The notes under the pieces: model-generated
Told to the model about the DNA's origin: nothing
What the model saw: only the letters and a program-made list of their open reading frames with translations
Databases searched by the model: none
Position numbers and translations under genes: made by a program
Shown here: positions 45,137 through 55,171 of the stretch, one piece after another
How positions within the stretch are numbered: position 1 is the stretch's first letter
Layout: each line of letters starts with the position of its first letter
From: Edwardsiella hoshinae NBRC 105699 = ATCC 33379
GTDB taxonomy: Bacteria; Pseudomonadota; Gammaproteobacteria; Enterobacterales; Enterobacteriaceae
Reading direction: 5' to 3'
Assembly (NCBI RefSeq): GCF_000474215.1
Contig: NZ_BAUC01000021.1
Span: 1 to 64,000, forward strand
Length of the DNA stretch: 64,000 bases

Positions 45137-46504
45137 TTACGCAGCCTGCGGCGCACCCGCATCACGCGCGCCCGGTAGCATCAACGCCACCAACAACGCG
45201 AGCGCAGAAGGCAGTACCCAAGCCATACCATCGGCAGCCAACGGCATCGTACGCATCTGCCAGGCCAGCAGCTCACCCAACCAGCCGCTCTCGGCACCGG
45301 CGGCACGGGCACCATCCATCAAGCTGCACAACAGCGCCACCAACATCACCAAGCGATACCCCAACACCGGATTACGCAACCAACGGCGAACGAAGGTCAA
45401 CACCACCAAGGCGATCGCCAGCGGATAGAGTGCCATCAATACGGGTACCGACAGCGCGATCAGGCGACTCAGACCAACGTTGGCCACCACCGCACAGATG
45501 AGGCTCAACAGCACCACCCACTGGCGATAGCTCAAACGCGTCAACGTCGAGAAATAATCGGAGCAGGCGCTCACCAGGCCAACCGCAGTGGTCAAACAGG
45601 CCAACAGCACCACCAGTGACAAAATCCACTGTCCTGGTTGACCAAACAGCGCCTGAACATAGGCTGCCAGCACTACCCCGCCATTACTCGCCCCGGCGGC
45701 GATAGTGGACGAGGTAGCCCCCAACCAGAACAGGGAGACGTAAACAAAGGCCAGACCGATAGCGGCGATCACCCCGGCGATGCTCAGATAACGGAAGCAG
45801 GCACGCGGTGAGGTCACGCCCTTGCCACGCAGCACGTCGACCAGCAACATGCCGAACATCAACGCGGCAAAGGTGTCCATTGTGTTGTAACCACCGATAA
45901 AGCCTTTGCTAAACGCCATCGTCTGATAGGCTTCGACCGGGGCGGCGATCTCACCCTGCGGGCGGAACAGCACGCCCAAGGCCAACACCACCAACAACAG
46001 GAATAGCATCGGTGTCAACAGCTTACCAACGCTGTCGATCAGCTTACCACGGCTCCAAGCCAAGGCCAGCGTTACCAGGAAGAACAACGCCGTCACGCCC
46101 ATCTGCACGCCATCCAACGGCACTCCCGCCAGTTGGAACGCGCTTTCGCCTTGGCTACCGAGCAGCGGTTTGATCGCCATCTCAAAGGCCACCAGACCGG
46201 TACGCGGTGCTGCAAAGGCTGGGCCAATAATGATAAACAGAAGCACCGCGGCGAAGGTGCCAGTGCCTCGCGGCAAGTCGCGGGTCATCGCCGGCAAGCC
46301 ACCGCCGGCGCTGGCGACGGCGATGATGGAAACCAGCGGTAGGCCAACAGCGGTCAACAGGAAGCCGCTCATGGCGTACAGCACGTTCTCACCGGCCATC
46401 TGGCCTTCTAATGGGGGAAAAATGATATTGCCGGCACCCAGGAAGAAGGCAAAGGTCATCAACCCTAATCCTAATGTATCCGCCATAGATAAACGTTGTT
46501 GCAT
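45137..46504 (-). CDS. brnQ: Branched-chain amino acid:cation symporter (BrnQ family)
   Basis: 455 residues with about twelve membrane helices and the LIVCS-family opening GLGLMTFAFFLGAGNIIFPP. It should import Leu, Ile and Val with Na+ or H+. The start at 46504 is preceded by GAGGG; the frame extends 21 codons further without such a signal. It sits between rpoE and trmN6, where E. coli has nadB. It could be a paralogue of the usual brnQ near proY; this cannot be told here. Confidence 0.92.
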   Translation of the reverse strand: MQQRLSMADTLGLGLMTFAFFLGAGNIIFPPLEGQMAGENVLYAMSGFLLTAVGLPLVSIIAVASAGGGLPAMTRDLPRGTGTFAAVLLFIIIGPAFAAPRTGLVAFEMAIKPLLGSQGESAFQLAGVPLDGVQMGVTALFFLVTLALAWSRGKLIDSVGKLLTPMLFLLLVVLALGVLFRPQGEIAAPVEAYQTMAFSKGFIGGYNTMDTFAALMFGMLLVDVLRGKGVTSPRACFRYLSIAGVIAAIGLAFVYVSLFWLGATSSTIAAGASNGGVVLAAYVQALFGQPGQWILSLVVLLACLTTAVGLVSACSDYFSTLTRLSYRQWVVLLSLICAVVANVGLSRLIALSVPVLMALYPLAIALVVLTFVRRWLRNPVLGYRLVMLVALLCSLMDGARAAGAESGWLGELLAWQMRTMPLAADGMAWVLPSALALLVALMLPGARDAGAPQAA

Positions 46505-46739
46505 ATTCTGCCCTCTTATCTCTTTTACCCGCCGCATACGCCGCAGAAACGCACGGGGGTACCGCATCGAAACGCTGTCTGTCCAAAGGTAAATTCAGGT
46601 GTCTTGCTATCCAGCAGAGGTGCGTCGGGGATCACGCCCTGAATCCCTGCACTATCCCACCCACCGGGTGAGATAGCAGGCAGGATCATCGCTGCCCTAA
46701 GGGGCATATTGGAATAACGTGCTAACTAAAGCAACAGCA

Positions 46740-47483
46740 CTAGAAGAAAAGGTAAAAATCTTTCGTGAGCGAGCGAAAAATACAGGAGTATTCACTGGTA
46801 TTATCACGTATAACCAGTGTATCTGACTGAAAGGGGCCCGGAGTACGCCCCAGCAACAGCAAAGCACGGCGTACCGGTTTCTCCGCCCGATCACGTACCG
46901 CCGTATGGCGTAGCAGATACCAACCACAAGCCTGACCATAGCGGATCACGGCTTCGGCGGCATCACTCGGCAGCACCAACGCCAGTCGCCCCTGCGCCGA
47001 ACTCAAAGCCGCGGCCTGCTGCAATAGCGTCTGATGATCGAGAGAATCGGTATAGCGCGCCGTCGCGCGGGCGGCGGTGCGGCAGGCGACGCCGGGAGAA
47101 AAGTAAGGCGGATTACTGACGATCAGATCGTAACGCTGCCGACTGGCAGCCGCGAACGCTTGCAGGGAAAGCGGGTGCATCGTCAGCCGATGTGGCCAGG
47201 GAGAAGCCAGGAAATTCTCCGCCCCTTGCCCCGCCGCCAGTGGCTCGATCTCCACCCCATCGATCTGCGCCATGCTGCGCTGGGCCATCATCAGGGCTAA
47301 AACCCCACTGCCACTGCCAATATCCAAGATATGGCGCTCGTCGCCCGTCAGCGGTAACCAGGCTCCGAGTAAAATGCTGTCGGTACCCACTTTCATTTCA
47401 CAGCGATCGTGGGCGACAAAGAAACGTTTCAGGGTAAATCCATTACGCGGCAGGGGTTGGTCGGCTGACGTCAGACACGGCAC
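46740..47483 (-). CDS. trmN: tRNA1(Val) (adenine(37)-N6)-methyltransferase
   Basis: 247 residues, with the Rossmann SAM site ILDIGSGSGVLALMMAQR and the N6-adenine signature NPPYF (SNPPYFSPG). It modifies A37 of tRNA-Val1. It is divergent from srmB, as yfiC is in E. coli. The C-terminal ~12 residues diverge from my memory of the E. coli protein. Confidence 0.93.
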   Translation of the reverse strand: MPCLTSADQPLPRNGFTLKRFFVAHDRCEMKVGTDSILLGAWLPLTGDERHILDIGSGSGVLALMMAQRSMAQIDGVEIEPLAAGQGAENFLASPWPHRLTMHPLSLQAFAAASRQRYDLIVSNPPYFSPGVACRTAARATARYTDSLDHQTLLQQAAALSSAQGRLALVLPSDAAEAVIRYGQACGWYLLRHTAVRDRAEKPVRRALLLLGRTPGPFQSDTLVIRDNTSEYSCIFRSLTKDFYLFF

Positions 47484-47687
47484 AGCAGGCTCCTTGGAAC
47501 GAGTTCGATCACCGGCATACCATACCTGCCCGGCTATAAAAAGGAAATGACCGCAACCCTAGCCTACACGGGCTGCGAACGGGGTATTCGCCTAACGGCC
47601 AATGACGATGCGCACGCGCCGCGTGCTTTAATGGGTGAAGATCGCCGCCAACCCGTCTATAATCTGCGCCCCAAGCAGAGGTAGACC

Positions 47688-49034
47688 ATGACAGCAACCA
47701 ATTTTTCCGAACTCGAACTCGACGAGCGCCTGCTCGACGCCCTGCGCGATAAAGGCTATGAGCGCCCTACCGCCATCCAGATCGCCGCCATCCCACCCGC
47801 CATGGACGGGAGGGACGTTTTGGGTTCTGCGCCGACGGGGACCGGCAAGACCGCCGCCTTCCTGCTGCCCGCATTACAGCACCTGCTCGACTTCCCACGT
47901 AAGAAATCCGGCCCGCCGCGTATCCTGATCTTAACGCCGACGCGCGAACTGGCCATGCAGGTGGCCGATCAGGCCCGGGAGCTCGCGCGTCATACCACGC
48001 TGGACATCACCACCATCACCGGTGGCGTCTCTTACATTAACCATGCCGAGATTTTTAGCACCAACCAAGATCTGGTGGTCGCCACCCCCGGCCGTCTGCT
48101 GCAATATATTAAAGAAGAGAACTTCGATTGCCGCTCGGTAGAGACCCTGATCCTGGATGAGGCCGATCGCATGCTCGACATGGGCTTCGCCAGCGACATC
48201 GAGACCGTCGCCGCCGAGACCCGTTGGCGCAAACAGACTCTGCTGTTCTCCGCCACTCTCGAGTCGGACGCGGTGCACGACTTCGCCGACCGTCTGCTCG
48301 ACGATCCGGTCGACGTTAGCGCCGAACCGCCGCGCCGCGAGCGCAAGAAGATCCAACAGTGGTACTACCGTGCCGATAGCCTGAAGCATAAGACCGCTCT
48401 GCTGTGCCATCTGCTGCGCCAGCCAGACGTTACCAAGTCGGTGATCTTCGTACGCAAACGCGAGCGGGTCCATGAGCTGGTCACTTGGCTGCATCAAGCC
48501 GGCATTCAAGCCTGTTTCCTGGAGGGGGAGTTGGTACAGGCCAAGCGTAACGAAGCCATCAAACGCATGGTAGACGGGCGCGTCAAGGTGCTGGTCGCTA
48601 CCGATGTAGCCGCGCGCGGCCTGGACATTCCTGACATCAGCCACGTGTTCAACTTCGATATGCCGCGCAGCGCCGATGTCTATCTGCACCGCATCGGCCG
48701 TACCGCGCGCGCCGGACGCAAGGGTACAGCCATCTCCCTGATCGAGGCGCACGACCAGTTGCTGCTCGGCAAGGTGAGCCGCTACCTACAAGAGCCGCTG
48801 AAATCGCGTGTCGTCGATGAGTTACGCCCCGAGACTAAGGCGCCTAGCCTGAAGAACAAGGGCAAGCCGTCGAAAAAAGTACAGGCCAAGCGCGCCCAGA
48901 AAAAGCTCGATGAGCAGAAGAAAAAGGGCAAGACCAAAGTACGCCATCGCGACAGTAAGAATGTGGGTAAGCGCCGTCAACCCAGTGCTAACCACCGGCC
49001 GGCGACAGACGGCGGCGAGCCGCGCGGCGAATAA
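47688..49034 (+). CDS. srmB: DEAD-box RNA helicase SrmB
   Basis: 448 residues. The Q motif (YERPTAIQ), APTGTGKT, PTRELAMQ, TPGRLLQY, DEAD (LDEADRMLDMGF), SAT (FSATLES), DVAARGLDIPD and HRIGRTARAGR are all present in order. A basic tail of about 70 residues (many Lys/Arg) follows. SrmB helps early assembly of the 50S subunit. It is divergent from trmN6. Confidence 0.97.
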   Translation: MTATNFSELELDERLLDALRDKGYERPTAIQIAAIPPAMDGRDVLGSAPTGTGKTAAFLLPALQHLLDFPRKKSGPPRILILTPTRELAMQVADQARELARHTTLDITTITGGVSYINHAEIFSTNQDLVVATPGRLLQYIKEENFDCRSVETLILDEADRMLDMGFASDIETVAAETRWRKQTLLFSATLESDAVHDFADRLLDDPVDVSAEPPRRERKKIQQWYYRADSLKHKTALLCHLLRQPDVTKSVIFVRKRERVHELVTWLHQAGIQACFLEGELVQAKRNEAIKRMVDGRVKVLVATDVAARGLDIPDISHVFNFDMPRSADVYLHRIGRTARAGRKGTAISLIEAHDQLLLGKVSRYLQEPLKSRVVDELRPETKAPSLKNKGKPSKKVQAKRAQKKLDEQKKKGKTKVRHRDSKNVGKRRQPSANHRPATDGGEPRGE

Positions 49035-49068
49035 TCGCCCCCTCCCCGGCGCCCCAAGCGCGTGTCTA

Positions 49069-49102
49069 ATGAAACAAGGAGCCCTTCGGCTCCTTGTTTC
49101 AT
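49069..49102 (+). terminator. Terminator-like hairpin after srmB
   Basis: ATGAAACAAGGAGCC pairs perfectly with its complement around a CTTC loop (15 bp stem). It lies 34 bases after srmB. No long T run follows beyond TTTC in the stem itself, yet the stem is very stable. Its GGAGCCCTTCGGCTCC core recurs in the grcA terminator. Confidence 0.7.
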
Positions 49103-49265
49103 CTCACGGCTCACCGTGGCTCACGCCGCCGTCAGCGAGCGCGGACACGGATAACACCGCTGGGGAAAACGTCGATGCAACGCCTCCCCCAGATGATCAC
49201 CGGCGCCCTCTGGCGCAGCGACGCATACAATCAGCAACCAACGCCCGTTAGCGGGTTTGGCGATC

Positions 49266-49302
49266 GGAAAAAAAAATCGAGGAGCCCTTCGGCTCCTCGA
49301 TT
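49266..49302 (-). terminator. Rho-independent terminator of grcA
   Basis: AATCGAGGAGCC with its complement around a CTTC loop, followed on the minus strand by a run of nine T residues. It lies 36 bases after the grcA stop. Confidence 0.92.
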
Positions 49303-49337
49303 CGAGACGTCCCATCGCGCGGCTCACGCCGCCCCCC

Positions 49338-49721
49338 TTACAGGCTTTCGGTAAAGGTACGAGCGATAACGTCGCGCTGCTGTTCCGGAGTCAGCGAGTT
49401 GAAACGTACAGCATAACCGGATACACGGATAGTCAGCTGCGGATACTTCTCCGGATGCTTAACGGCATCTTCCAACGTTTCGCGACGCAGCACGTTCACG
49501 TTCAAGTGCTGACCACCTTCGACACGCACGGTCGGTGCAACGTCCAGTTCAACTTCACGGTATTCGAAGTTGCCCAGCTCGCTTTGCGCGACGATCTGAT
49601 CGTCCGCGTAACCTGCCTTGGCACACAGGCAACGGGCTTCGCCCTTTTCCGTGTCCAACAGCCAGAATGAGTTCAGCAGATCGGCGTTGTCAGCTTTGGT
49701 GATCTGGATACCTTTAATCAT
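49338..49721 (-). CDS. grcA: Autonomous glycyl radical cofactor GrcA (YfiD)
   Basis: 127 residues, the same length as E. coli GrcA. It is a spare C-terminal glycyl-radical domain that replaces the oxygen-damaged end of pyruvate formate-lyase; the radical Gly lies in [11 protein letters not shown]. The ATG at 49721 follows GGAGG at good spacing; an upstream extension is not used. Two FNR boxes upstream fit induction under low oxygen. Confidence 0.98.
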   Translation of the reverse strand: MIKGIQITKADNADLLNSFWLLDTEKGEARCLCAKAGYADDQIVAQSELGNFEYREVELDVAPTVRVEGGQHLNVNVLRRETLEDAVKHPEKYPQLTIRVSGYAVRFNSLTPEQQRDVIARTFTESL

Positions 49722-49848
49722 GTGTTGCCTCCAATTGAGATAGAGCAAAAATCCACGAATTCGGTCATGGTTACGGCCAACCGCGGGCCATTTGGTAAAA
49801 CCAATGTTGTCTTGATGTGTTATATACCAGTTAAAACAGTCGCATTCT

Positions 49849-49862
49849 TTGATCTAAATCAA
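49849..49862 (-). promoter_or_regulatory. FNR box I of grcA
   Basis: TTGATCTAAATCAA is a perfect match to the FNR consensus TTGATNNNNATCAA. It lies about 128-141 bases upstream of the grcA start codon and should be the promoter-proximal activating site. Confidence 0.9.
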
Positions 49863-49901
49863 TTTTATTGGGTCTGTCATTTTTACCACTGAGGCAAATT
49901 T

Positions 49902-49915
49902 ATGTTTTACATCAA
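49902..49915 (-). promoter_or_regulatory. FNR box II of grcA
   Basis: TTGATGTAAAACAT on the minus strand has one perfect and one weaker FNR half-site. Its centre is exactly 53 bases from that of box I, the spacing of the two FNR sites (-40.5 and -93.5) described at E. coli yfiD, where the distal site limits induction under full anaerobiosis. Confidence 0.75.
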
Positions 49916-50149
49916 TTTAGAGAAAATTGCGCTCATTAAAAAAGAGTAAGGTTTTTCACCGGATTGACACGATACCGGCGCGCACGGATCAGAGAGAAGC
50001 GAGAAAGGGGGGCCGCGGCGGTTTCCCTGTTCGCAGCGACAAGGTAAGCTAACCCTAGCGCCGCGCCATGCCGCATGCTGGCAACCCATACGGCGGAAGA
50101 GCGTAGTAACAAATTGATAAGCTATGAATAAACGACAAAGGAAGCGCAG

Positions 50150-50848
50150 ATGATCCCGTCACTCACCTGGCATGACGTAATCGGTGCCGAAAAAGAGCAA
50201 CCCTATTTCCGCGACACCTTGGCCTTTGTCGCCGCCGAGCGGAAAAATGGTAAGACCATTTACCCACCGCAACAGGATGTGTTTAACGCTTTCCGTTTCA
50301 CCGAGTTTAACCACGTCAAGGTAGTGATCCTCGGGCAAGACCCCTACCATGGCCCGAACCAGGCGCATGGCCTGTCGTTTTCGGTTCGCCCCGGTGTCGC
50401 GACGCCGCCCTCGTTGCAAAACATGTATAAAGAGCTCCAGAACGACATCCCTGGCTTCACTATCCCGCAGCACGGTTACCTGAAGAGCTGGGCGGATCAA
50501 GGGGTGTTGCTGCTCAACACCGTGCTGACCGTCGAGCGTGGTCAAGCACACTCCCACGCCCATCTCGGCTGGGAGCAATTTACCGACCGTGTCGTAGCGG
50601 CGCTGAATAGCCAACGCGAGGGCATCGTCTTCCTGTTGTGGGGGGCCCATGCGCAGAAAAAGGGGCGCATCATCGACAGCCAACGCCATCATATCCTGAA
50701 GGCACCACATCCCTCCCCGCTATCGGCTCATCGCGGCTTTCTCGGTTGCGGTCACTTCTCCGCCACCAACCGCCTACTCCAGGCACAGGGGCTGGCGCCT
50801 ATCGATTGGCAACCGCAGTTGCCACAGGCAGACGAAGCGCAGGCATAA
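50150..50848 (+). CDS. ung: Uracil-DNA glycosylase
   Basis: Removes uracil from DNA to start base-excision repair. 232 residues (229 in E. coli) with the family-1 motifs [20 protein letters not shown] (catalytic Asp), [11 protein letters not shown] (catalytic His) and the uracil pocket [11 protein letters not shown]. It is convergent with grpE; the grpE terminator begins at its stop codon. The preceding gap (49722-50149) contains the grcA FNR region and no other gene. Confidence 0.98.
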   Translation: MIPSLTWHDVIGAEKEQPYFRDTLAFVAAERKNGKTIYPPQQDVFNAFRFTEFNHVKVVILGQDPYHGPNQAHGLSFSVRPGVATPPSLQNMYKELQNDIPGFTIPQHGYLKSWADQGVLLLNTVLTVERGQAHSHAHLGWEQFTDRVVAALNSQREGIVFLLWGAHAQKKGRIIDSQRHHILKAPHPSPLSAHRGFLGCGHFSATNRLLQAQGLAPIDWQPQLPQADEAQA

Positions 50849-50872
50849 AAAAACCAGCCTAAGAGGCTGGTT
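50845..50872 (-). terminator. Terminator of grpE abutting the ung stop codon
   Basis: AACCAGCCT and AGGCTGGTT form a nine-base stem; on the minus strand a run of seven or eight T residues follows. It touches the ung stop codon (50846-50848). Confidence 0.9.
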
Positions 50873-50915
50873 AACTCATGCAGTGGCCCCGCGCACTGGG
50901 CGGGACCGGCGGGGC

Positions 50916-51494
50916 TTAGCCCTTGGAGACGGCAACCATGGCCGGGCGGATCAGACGGCCATTCAGCGTGTAGCCTTTCTGCATCACCATCATCACCTGA
51001 TTCGGCGCATGCTCCTCCGACGGCAGCATGGTCATCGCTTGGTGGATTTCCGGGTTAAACGGTACGTTGACCTCGGCCACCTGCTCAACACCGAACTTAC
51101 GCACCACGTCCAGCAGGGACTTCAGGGTCAGCTCCACGCCTTCGATCATCGATACCAGCTCACTATTGGACTTGTCGGCCACGTCTAACGCGCGCTCTAA
51201 GTTATCGATCACCGGCAGTAGTTCACTGGAGAACTTCTCCAGGGCGAACTTGTGCGCCTTCTCCACGTCCTGCTCGGCGCGGCGACGGATATTGTCCATC
51301 TCGGCGCGGGCGCGCAGCATGATGTCGCGTTCCTTATCACCCATGGCTTTCAGCTGAGCTTCCAGCTCGGCGATGCGGGCATCACGCGCATCCGGCTCAG
51401 CCTCGCAAGCCTGAGTCTCAGCCTGAAGCTCTGCATTGTCCACCTGTTCTGCGTTAGCCGGCTCTTGCGTCATGTTTTGTTGTTCACTGCTCAT
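50916..51494 (-). CDS. grpE: Nucleotide exchange factor GrpE
   Basis: Releases ADP from DnaK in the heat-shock folding cycle. 192 residues: an acidic, disordered N-terminus, a long coiled-coil ([19 protein letters not shown] onward) and a C-terminal beta domain ([20 protein letters not shown]). The ATG at 51494 is preceded by GGAG; an earlier in-frame ATG lacks this. A sigma-32 promoter lies upstream. Confidence 0.97.
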   Translation of the reverse strand: MSSEQQNMTQEPANAEQVDNAELQAETQACEAEPDARDARIAELEAQLKAMGDKERDIMLRARAEMDNIRRRAEQDVEKAHKFALEKFSSELLPVIDNLERALDVADKSNSELVSMIEGVELTLKSLLDVVRKFGVEQVAEVNVPFNPEIHQAMTMLPSEEHAPNQVMMVMQKGYTLNGRLIRPAMVAVSKG

Positions 51495-51540
51495 GGAATT
51501 CTCCGCGGTTTTTGGCATTTATCTCGCTACTTGGCTTATT

Positions 51541-51566
51541 ATGGGGATGAAAGTTGGCGATTCAAG
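51541..51566 (-). promoter_or_regulatory. Sigma-32 (heat-shock) promoter of grpE
   Basis: On the minus strand CTTGAA (51566-51561) and CCCCAT (51546-51541) are separated by 14 bases, matching the sigma-32 consensus. It lies about 50 bases upstream of the grpE start. Confidence 0.9.
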
Positions 51567-51619
51567 ATAGCCAGGCATAATGGGCGTCATTCTGTCGTCT
51601 GCACCAGGAAAACCGGAAC

Positions 51620-52498
51620 ATGAACAAACGCTTTGAATCCATCGGGCTAGTCGGACATCCGCGCCACCCCGCCGCGCTGGCCACCCATGAGATGCTATTT
51701 CACTGGCTGGTGGGAAAAGGCTACTCGGTGATCGTGGAGCAGCAGATCGCCCGCGATTTAAAGCTACAGAATGCACAAACTGGCACCCTGGCCGACATCG
51801 GCCAGCAGGCCGATCTGGCGGTGGTGGTCGGTGGCGACGGCAACATGCTGGGGGCGGCGCGCATCCTGGCGCGCTACGACATCAACGTCATCGGCGTCAA
51901 CCGCGGCAACCTGGGTTTCCTCACCGATCTCGATCCGGACAACGCCAAGCAACAACTTTCTAGTGTGCTGGAGGGGGAATACAACCACGAGCGCCGCTTC
52001 CTACTGGAAGTCCAAGTATGCCGCGAACAACAGATGCACCGGCGCAGCACCGCCATCAACGAGGTGGTTCTGCACCCCGGCAAAGTGGCACACATGATCG
52101 AGTTCGAGGTCTACATCAACGACACTTTCGCCTTTTCGCAACGCTCCGATGGGCTGATCATCTCCACCCCGACCGGCTCCACCGCTTACTCACTCTCCGC
52201 CGGCGGGCCGATCCTGGCTCCGACCCTGGATGCCATCGCCTTGGTGCCGATGTTCCCCCACACTCTCTCGGCACGCCCACTGGTGATCGATAGCGACAGT
52301 AAGATCCACCTACGCTTCTCCCACTTTAGCAGTGAGTTGGAGATCAGCTGCGACAGCCAGATCGCCCTGCCGATCCAGCACGGCGAAGAGGTGCTCATCC
52401 AACGCAGCCAATACCACCTCAACCTAATCCATCCTAAGAATTACAGCTACTTCAATACGCTGAGCAGCAAACTCGGCTGGTCGAAAAAGCTATTTTGA
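51620..52498 (+). CDS. nadK: NAD kinase
   Basis: Phosphorylates NAD to NADP. 292 residues, the E. coli length, with the diacylglycerol-kinase-like [11 protein letters not shown] motif, [10 protein letters not shown] and the substrate site [16 protein letters not shown]. It is divergent from grpE and followed by recN, the conserved order. Confidence 0.98.
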   Translation: MNKRFESIGLVGHPRHPAALATHEMLFHWLVGKGYSVIVEQQIARDLKLQNAQTGTLADIGQQADLAVVVGGDGNMLGAARILARYDINVIGVNRGNLGFLTDLDPDNAKQQLSSVLEGEYNHERRFLLEVQVCREQQMHRRSTAINEVVLHPGKVAHMIEFEVYINDTFAFSQRSDGLIISTPTGSTAYSLSAGGPILAPTLDAIALVPMFPHTLSARPLVIDSDSKIHLRFSHFSSELEISCDSQIALPIQHGEEVLIQRSQYHLNLIHPKNYSYFNTLSSKLGWSKKLF

Positions 52499-52552
52499 CT
52501 CCATTGCCGCGCCACATCACGCGCGGCAAACAAAAATTTGCGTCGCTCACTT

Positions 52553-52594
52553 TACTGGATAAAAAACCAGTTTATACTGGTATTAAATACAGTA
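52553..52594 (+). promoter_or_regulatory. Two LexA (SOS) boxes upstream of recN
   Basis: CTG-N10-CAG occurs twice: 52555-52570 (CTGGATAAAAAACCAG) and 52577-52592 (CTGGTATTAAATACAG), in near-consensus AT-rich context. E. coli recN also has multiple LexA boxes overlapping its promoter, giving strong repression and fast induction on DNA damage. Confidence 0.92.
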
Positions 52595-52620
52595 GTGTGA
52601 TTCCGTACAGGGGAATAGCC

Positions 52621-54282
52621 ATGCTGACGCAGCTCACCGTCTCCAACTTTGCCATCGTGCGTGAACTGGAAATCGACTTCCAGCGCGGGATGACCGCAAT
52701 TACCGGGGAAACTGGCGCCGGTAAATCCATCGCCATCGACGCCCTCACCCTCTGCCTCGGCGGACGCAGCGAGGCCGCCATGGTGCGGATGAATATGCCC
52801 AGAGCCGACATTTGCGCCCGCTTCTCATTAGCGGATGCTCCCTCGGCACGAACCTGGTTAGAGGAGAATCAACTGGACGACAGCAACGAATGCCTGCTAC
52901 GCCGAGTGATCAGCGCCGATGGCCGCTCACGTGGCTTTATCAACGGTACTGCGGTGCCCCTCTCCCAACTGCGCGATCTCGGCCAGTTGCTGATCCAGAT
53001 CCACGGTCAGCACGCCCATCAGCTACTGCTCAAACCTGAACATCAACGCCATCTGTTGGACGCCTACGCTCAACAACATGCCTTACTGCAAGAGATGCGC
53101 GCGGCCTACCGCCAGTGGCACCATAGCGTACGGCTACTGGCTGACCACCGACGCCAGGTCAGCGAGCGTGAGGCGCGCCGCGAGCTGTTGCAATACCAGT
53201 TGAAAGAACTAAACGAATTTGCCCCACTACCCGGCGAATTCGAACAGATCGACGAGGAATACAAACGCCAGGCCAACAGCGGCCAATTGCTGAGCCTGAG
53301 CCAGCAGATCCTGGCGGCGCTCGCCGACGGCGAGGAGGGTAACGCCTTGAGCTTGTTACATAGCGCCCGCCACAGCCTGAACGAACTCGTCAGCTACGAC
53401 GCACGCTTCACCCCGCTGCTGGAGATGCTGGAGGAAGCCGCCATCCAGATCGATGAGGCGAGTAACGAACTGCGCCACTATGGCGACGGCATCGAGATGG
53501 ATCCCGCCCGCCTGCAACAGCTGGAGCAACGTCTGTCGCGCCAGATCGCCCTGGCGCGTAAGCATCAGGTGGCGCCGGAAACTTTGCCACACCTGCACCA
53601 ACAGTTGCTGGACGAGCAGCAGGCGCTGGATCGTCAACAGGATGACGAGGCATTGCTGGAGGAGAACGTACGCCACTATCACCAGCAGGCCCTCAGCCTG
53701 GCGCAATCCCTGCACCAGCAACGCAACGCCTACGCTCAAGAACTGTGCAGTCAGATCAGCGCCCGCATGCAGGAGCTGTCGATGCCCCATGGCCGTTTCG
53801 CCATTGATGTCACTTTTACCCCGGATGCCCTAAGCGCCGAGGGAGCCGATCGCATCGAGTTTCGCGTCACCACCAACCCGGGCCAACCGCTGCAACCGCT
53901 GGGCAAGGTGGCTTCCGGCGGCGAACTGTCGCGCATCGCGTTGGCTATCCAGGTGATCACCGCGCAGAAGATGGATACCCCGGCGCTGATCTTCGATGAA
54001 GTCGACGTGGGGATCAGCGGCCCGACCGCCGCTATCGTCGGCCGTCTACTGCGCCAGCTCGGCGAGTCGACCCAGGTGATGTGCGTCACCCACCTACCTC
54101 AGGTGGCGGGCTGCGGGCATCAGCACTACTACGTCAGCAAGGAAACCGACGGCGCAGAGACGGAGACGCGCATGCAACCGTTGAACAAGAAAGCGCGCTT
54201 GCAAGAATTGGCGCGACTGCTGGGCGGCAGCGCGGTTACCCGCAACACCCTGGCTAACGCGCGCGAGCTACTGGCGGCCTAA
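52621..54282 (+). CDS. recN: DNA repair protein RecN
   Basis: SMC-like ATPase for double-strand break repair. 553 residues, the E. coli length: Walker [15 protein letters not shown] near 30, long central coiled coils, the signature [14 protein letters not shown] and Walker [13 protein letters not shown]. The frame stays open 42 codons upstream through the LexA boxes, so the ATG at 52621 is taken. Controlled by the SOS response. Confidence 0.98.
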   Translation: MLTQLTVSNFAIVRELEIDFQRGMTAITGETGAGKSIAIDALTLCLGGRSEAAMVRMNMPRADICARFSLADAPSARTWLEENQLDDSNECLLRRVISADGRSRGFINGTAVPLSQLRDLGQLLIQIHGQHAHQLLLKPEHQRHLLDAYAQQHALLQEMRAAYRQWHHSVRLLADHRRQVSEREARRELLQYQLKELNEFAPLPGEFEQIDEEYKRQANSGQLLSLSQQILAALADGEEGNALSLLHSARHSLNELVSYDARFTPLLEMLEEAAIQIDEASNELRHYGDGIEMDPARLQQLEQRLSRQIALARKHQVAPETLPHLHQQLLDEQQALDRQQDDEALLEENVRHYHQQALSLAQSLHQQRNAYAQELCSQISARMQELSMPHGRFAIDVTFTPDALSAEGADRIEFRVTTNPGQPLQPLGKVASGGELSRIALAIQVITAQKMDTPALIFDEVDVGISGPTAAIVGRLLRQLGESTQVMCVTHLPQVAGCGHQHYYVSKETDGAETETRMQPLNKKARLQELARLLGGSAVTRNTLANARELLAA

Positions 54283-54465
54283 TCCGCGCCGGCAAAGGGA
54301 GCCCTCGTCGGCAAGGGGATGGCGTAGAATCAGGGAACCAACCCGCCGTGCCGTTGCCTACACTCCCGTCGGCGTGGTAATCTCGACGCCCAGAGAATCC
54401 TGCAGCGAGATGCAGGGTTGCGCCGCAGCTACCCTGGCTTCGTGTCCAAAAGGAATGAATGAACT

Positions 54466-54816
54466 ATGCGTTGTAAAATGCTGACTGCCGCCGCCGTGGT
54501 TCTGGTAATGCTAACCGCCGGTTGTTCCACCGTGGAAAAAGTGGTGTATCGCCCCGACATCAACCAGGGCAACTATCTGACGGCAGCCGATGTTGCCAAA
54601 ATCCACCGTGGCATGACGCAGCAGCAGGTCGCCTACACCCTGGGCACGCCGCTGTTGCAGGATCCGTTCGGCAGTAGCACCTGGTACTACGTCTTCCGCC
54701 AAGAGCCGAGCCATGAGGGCATTAGCCAACAGACCTTGACCCTGAGCTTCAACGGCAACGGTGTGTTGACCAACATCGACAACACCAAAAAACTACCGGA
54801 TGCAGACAACGACTGA
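54466..54816 (+). CDS. bamE: Outer-membrane assembly lipoprotein BamE
   Basis: 116 residues. A signal peptide ends in the lipobox LTAGC (Cys20), so it is lipidated and sent to the outer membrane. The SmpA/OmlA domain (Y-L-T-x-x-D-V-A-K-I-H-x-G-M-T-Q-Q-Q-V) follows. It stabilises the BamABCDE barrel-insertion machine. In enterics it follows recN, as here. Confidence 0.97.
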   Translation: MRCKMLTAAAVVLVMLTAGCSTVEKVVYRPDINQGNYLTAADVAKIHRGMTQQQVAYTLGTPLLQDPFGSSTWYYVFRQEPSHEGISQQTLTLSFNGNGVLTNIDNTKKLPDADND

Positions 54817-54840
54817 TCGTTATCTGCACTGCTCTCGAGA

Positions 54841-54864
54841 AAGGCGCCGATGGCGCCTTTTTTA
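54841..54864 (+). terminator. Rho-independent terminator of bamE
   Basis: AAGGCGCC and GGCGCCTT form an eight-base stem with a three-base loop, followed by T residues. Confidence 0.9.
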
Positions 54865-54891
54865 CGCGCTAGTGGACGCGAACGCGCCGGA

Positions 54892-55170
54892 TTACTTCTT
54901 GTTGGCGCGTTCGGCGCGCTGACGGCGCAGCTCGCGCGGATCGGCGATCAACGGACGGTAAATCTCCACCCGATCGCCGTCATGCAACGGATCGTTGAGC
55001 TTTACCGGGCGGCTAAAGATGCCTACCTTGTTCTTGTTCAGATCGATCTCGCTCCGCAGGTTCAACAACCCGGAACGCTCGATAGCCTGCTCGACACAAC
55101 TGCCCTGCGGCAACGTCAAACGCTGTAAATACTGTTTTTCCGGCAGTGCGTACACCACCTCGATAGTCAT
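54892..55170 (-). CDS. rnfH: RnfH family ubiquitin-like protein
   Basis: 92 residues: a beta-grasp fold with [33 protein letters not shown] and the C-terminal [20 protein letters not shown]. The family is often linked to Rnf electron transport, but in enterics it lies with ratA; its function is unknown. The start at 55170 is one base after the ratA stop, so the two are translated together. A longer frame would run through ratA. Confidence 0.93.
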   Translation of the reverse strand: MTIEVVYALPEKQYLQRLTLPQGSCVEQAIERSGLLNLRSEIDLNKNKVGIFSRPVKLNDPLHDGDRVEIYRPLIADPRELRRQRAERANKK

Positions 55171-55171
55171 C

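Noticed and set aside
46652..46676. Inverted repeat between trmN and brnQ as a terminator
   Set aside because: Short imperfect stem with no T run on either strand; too weak to annotate.
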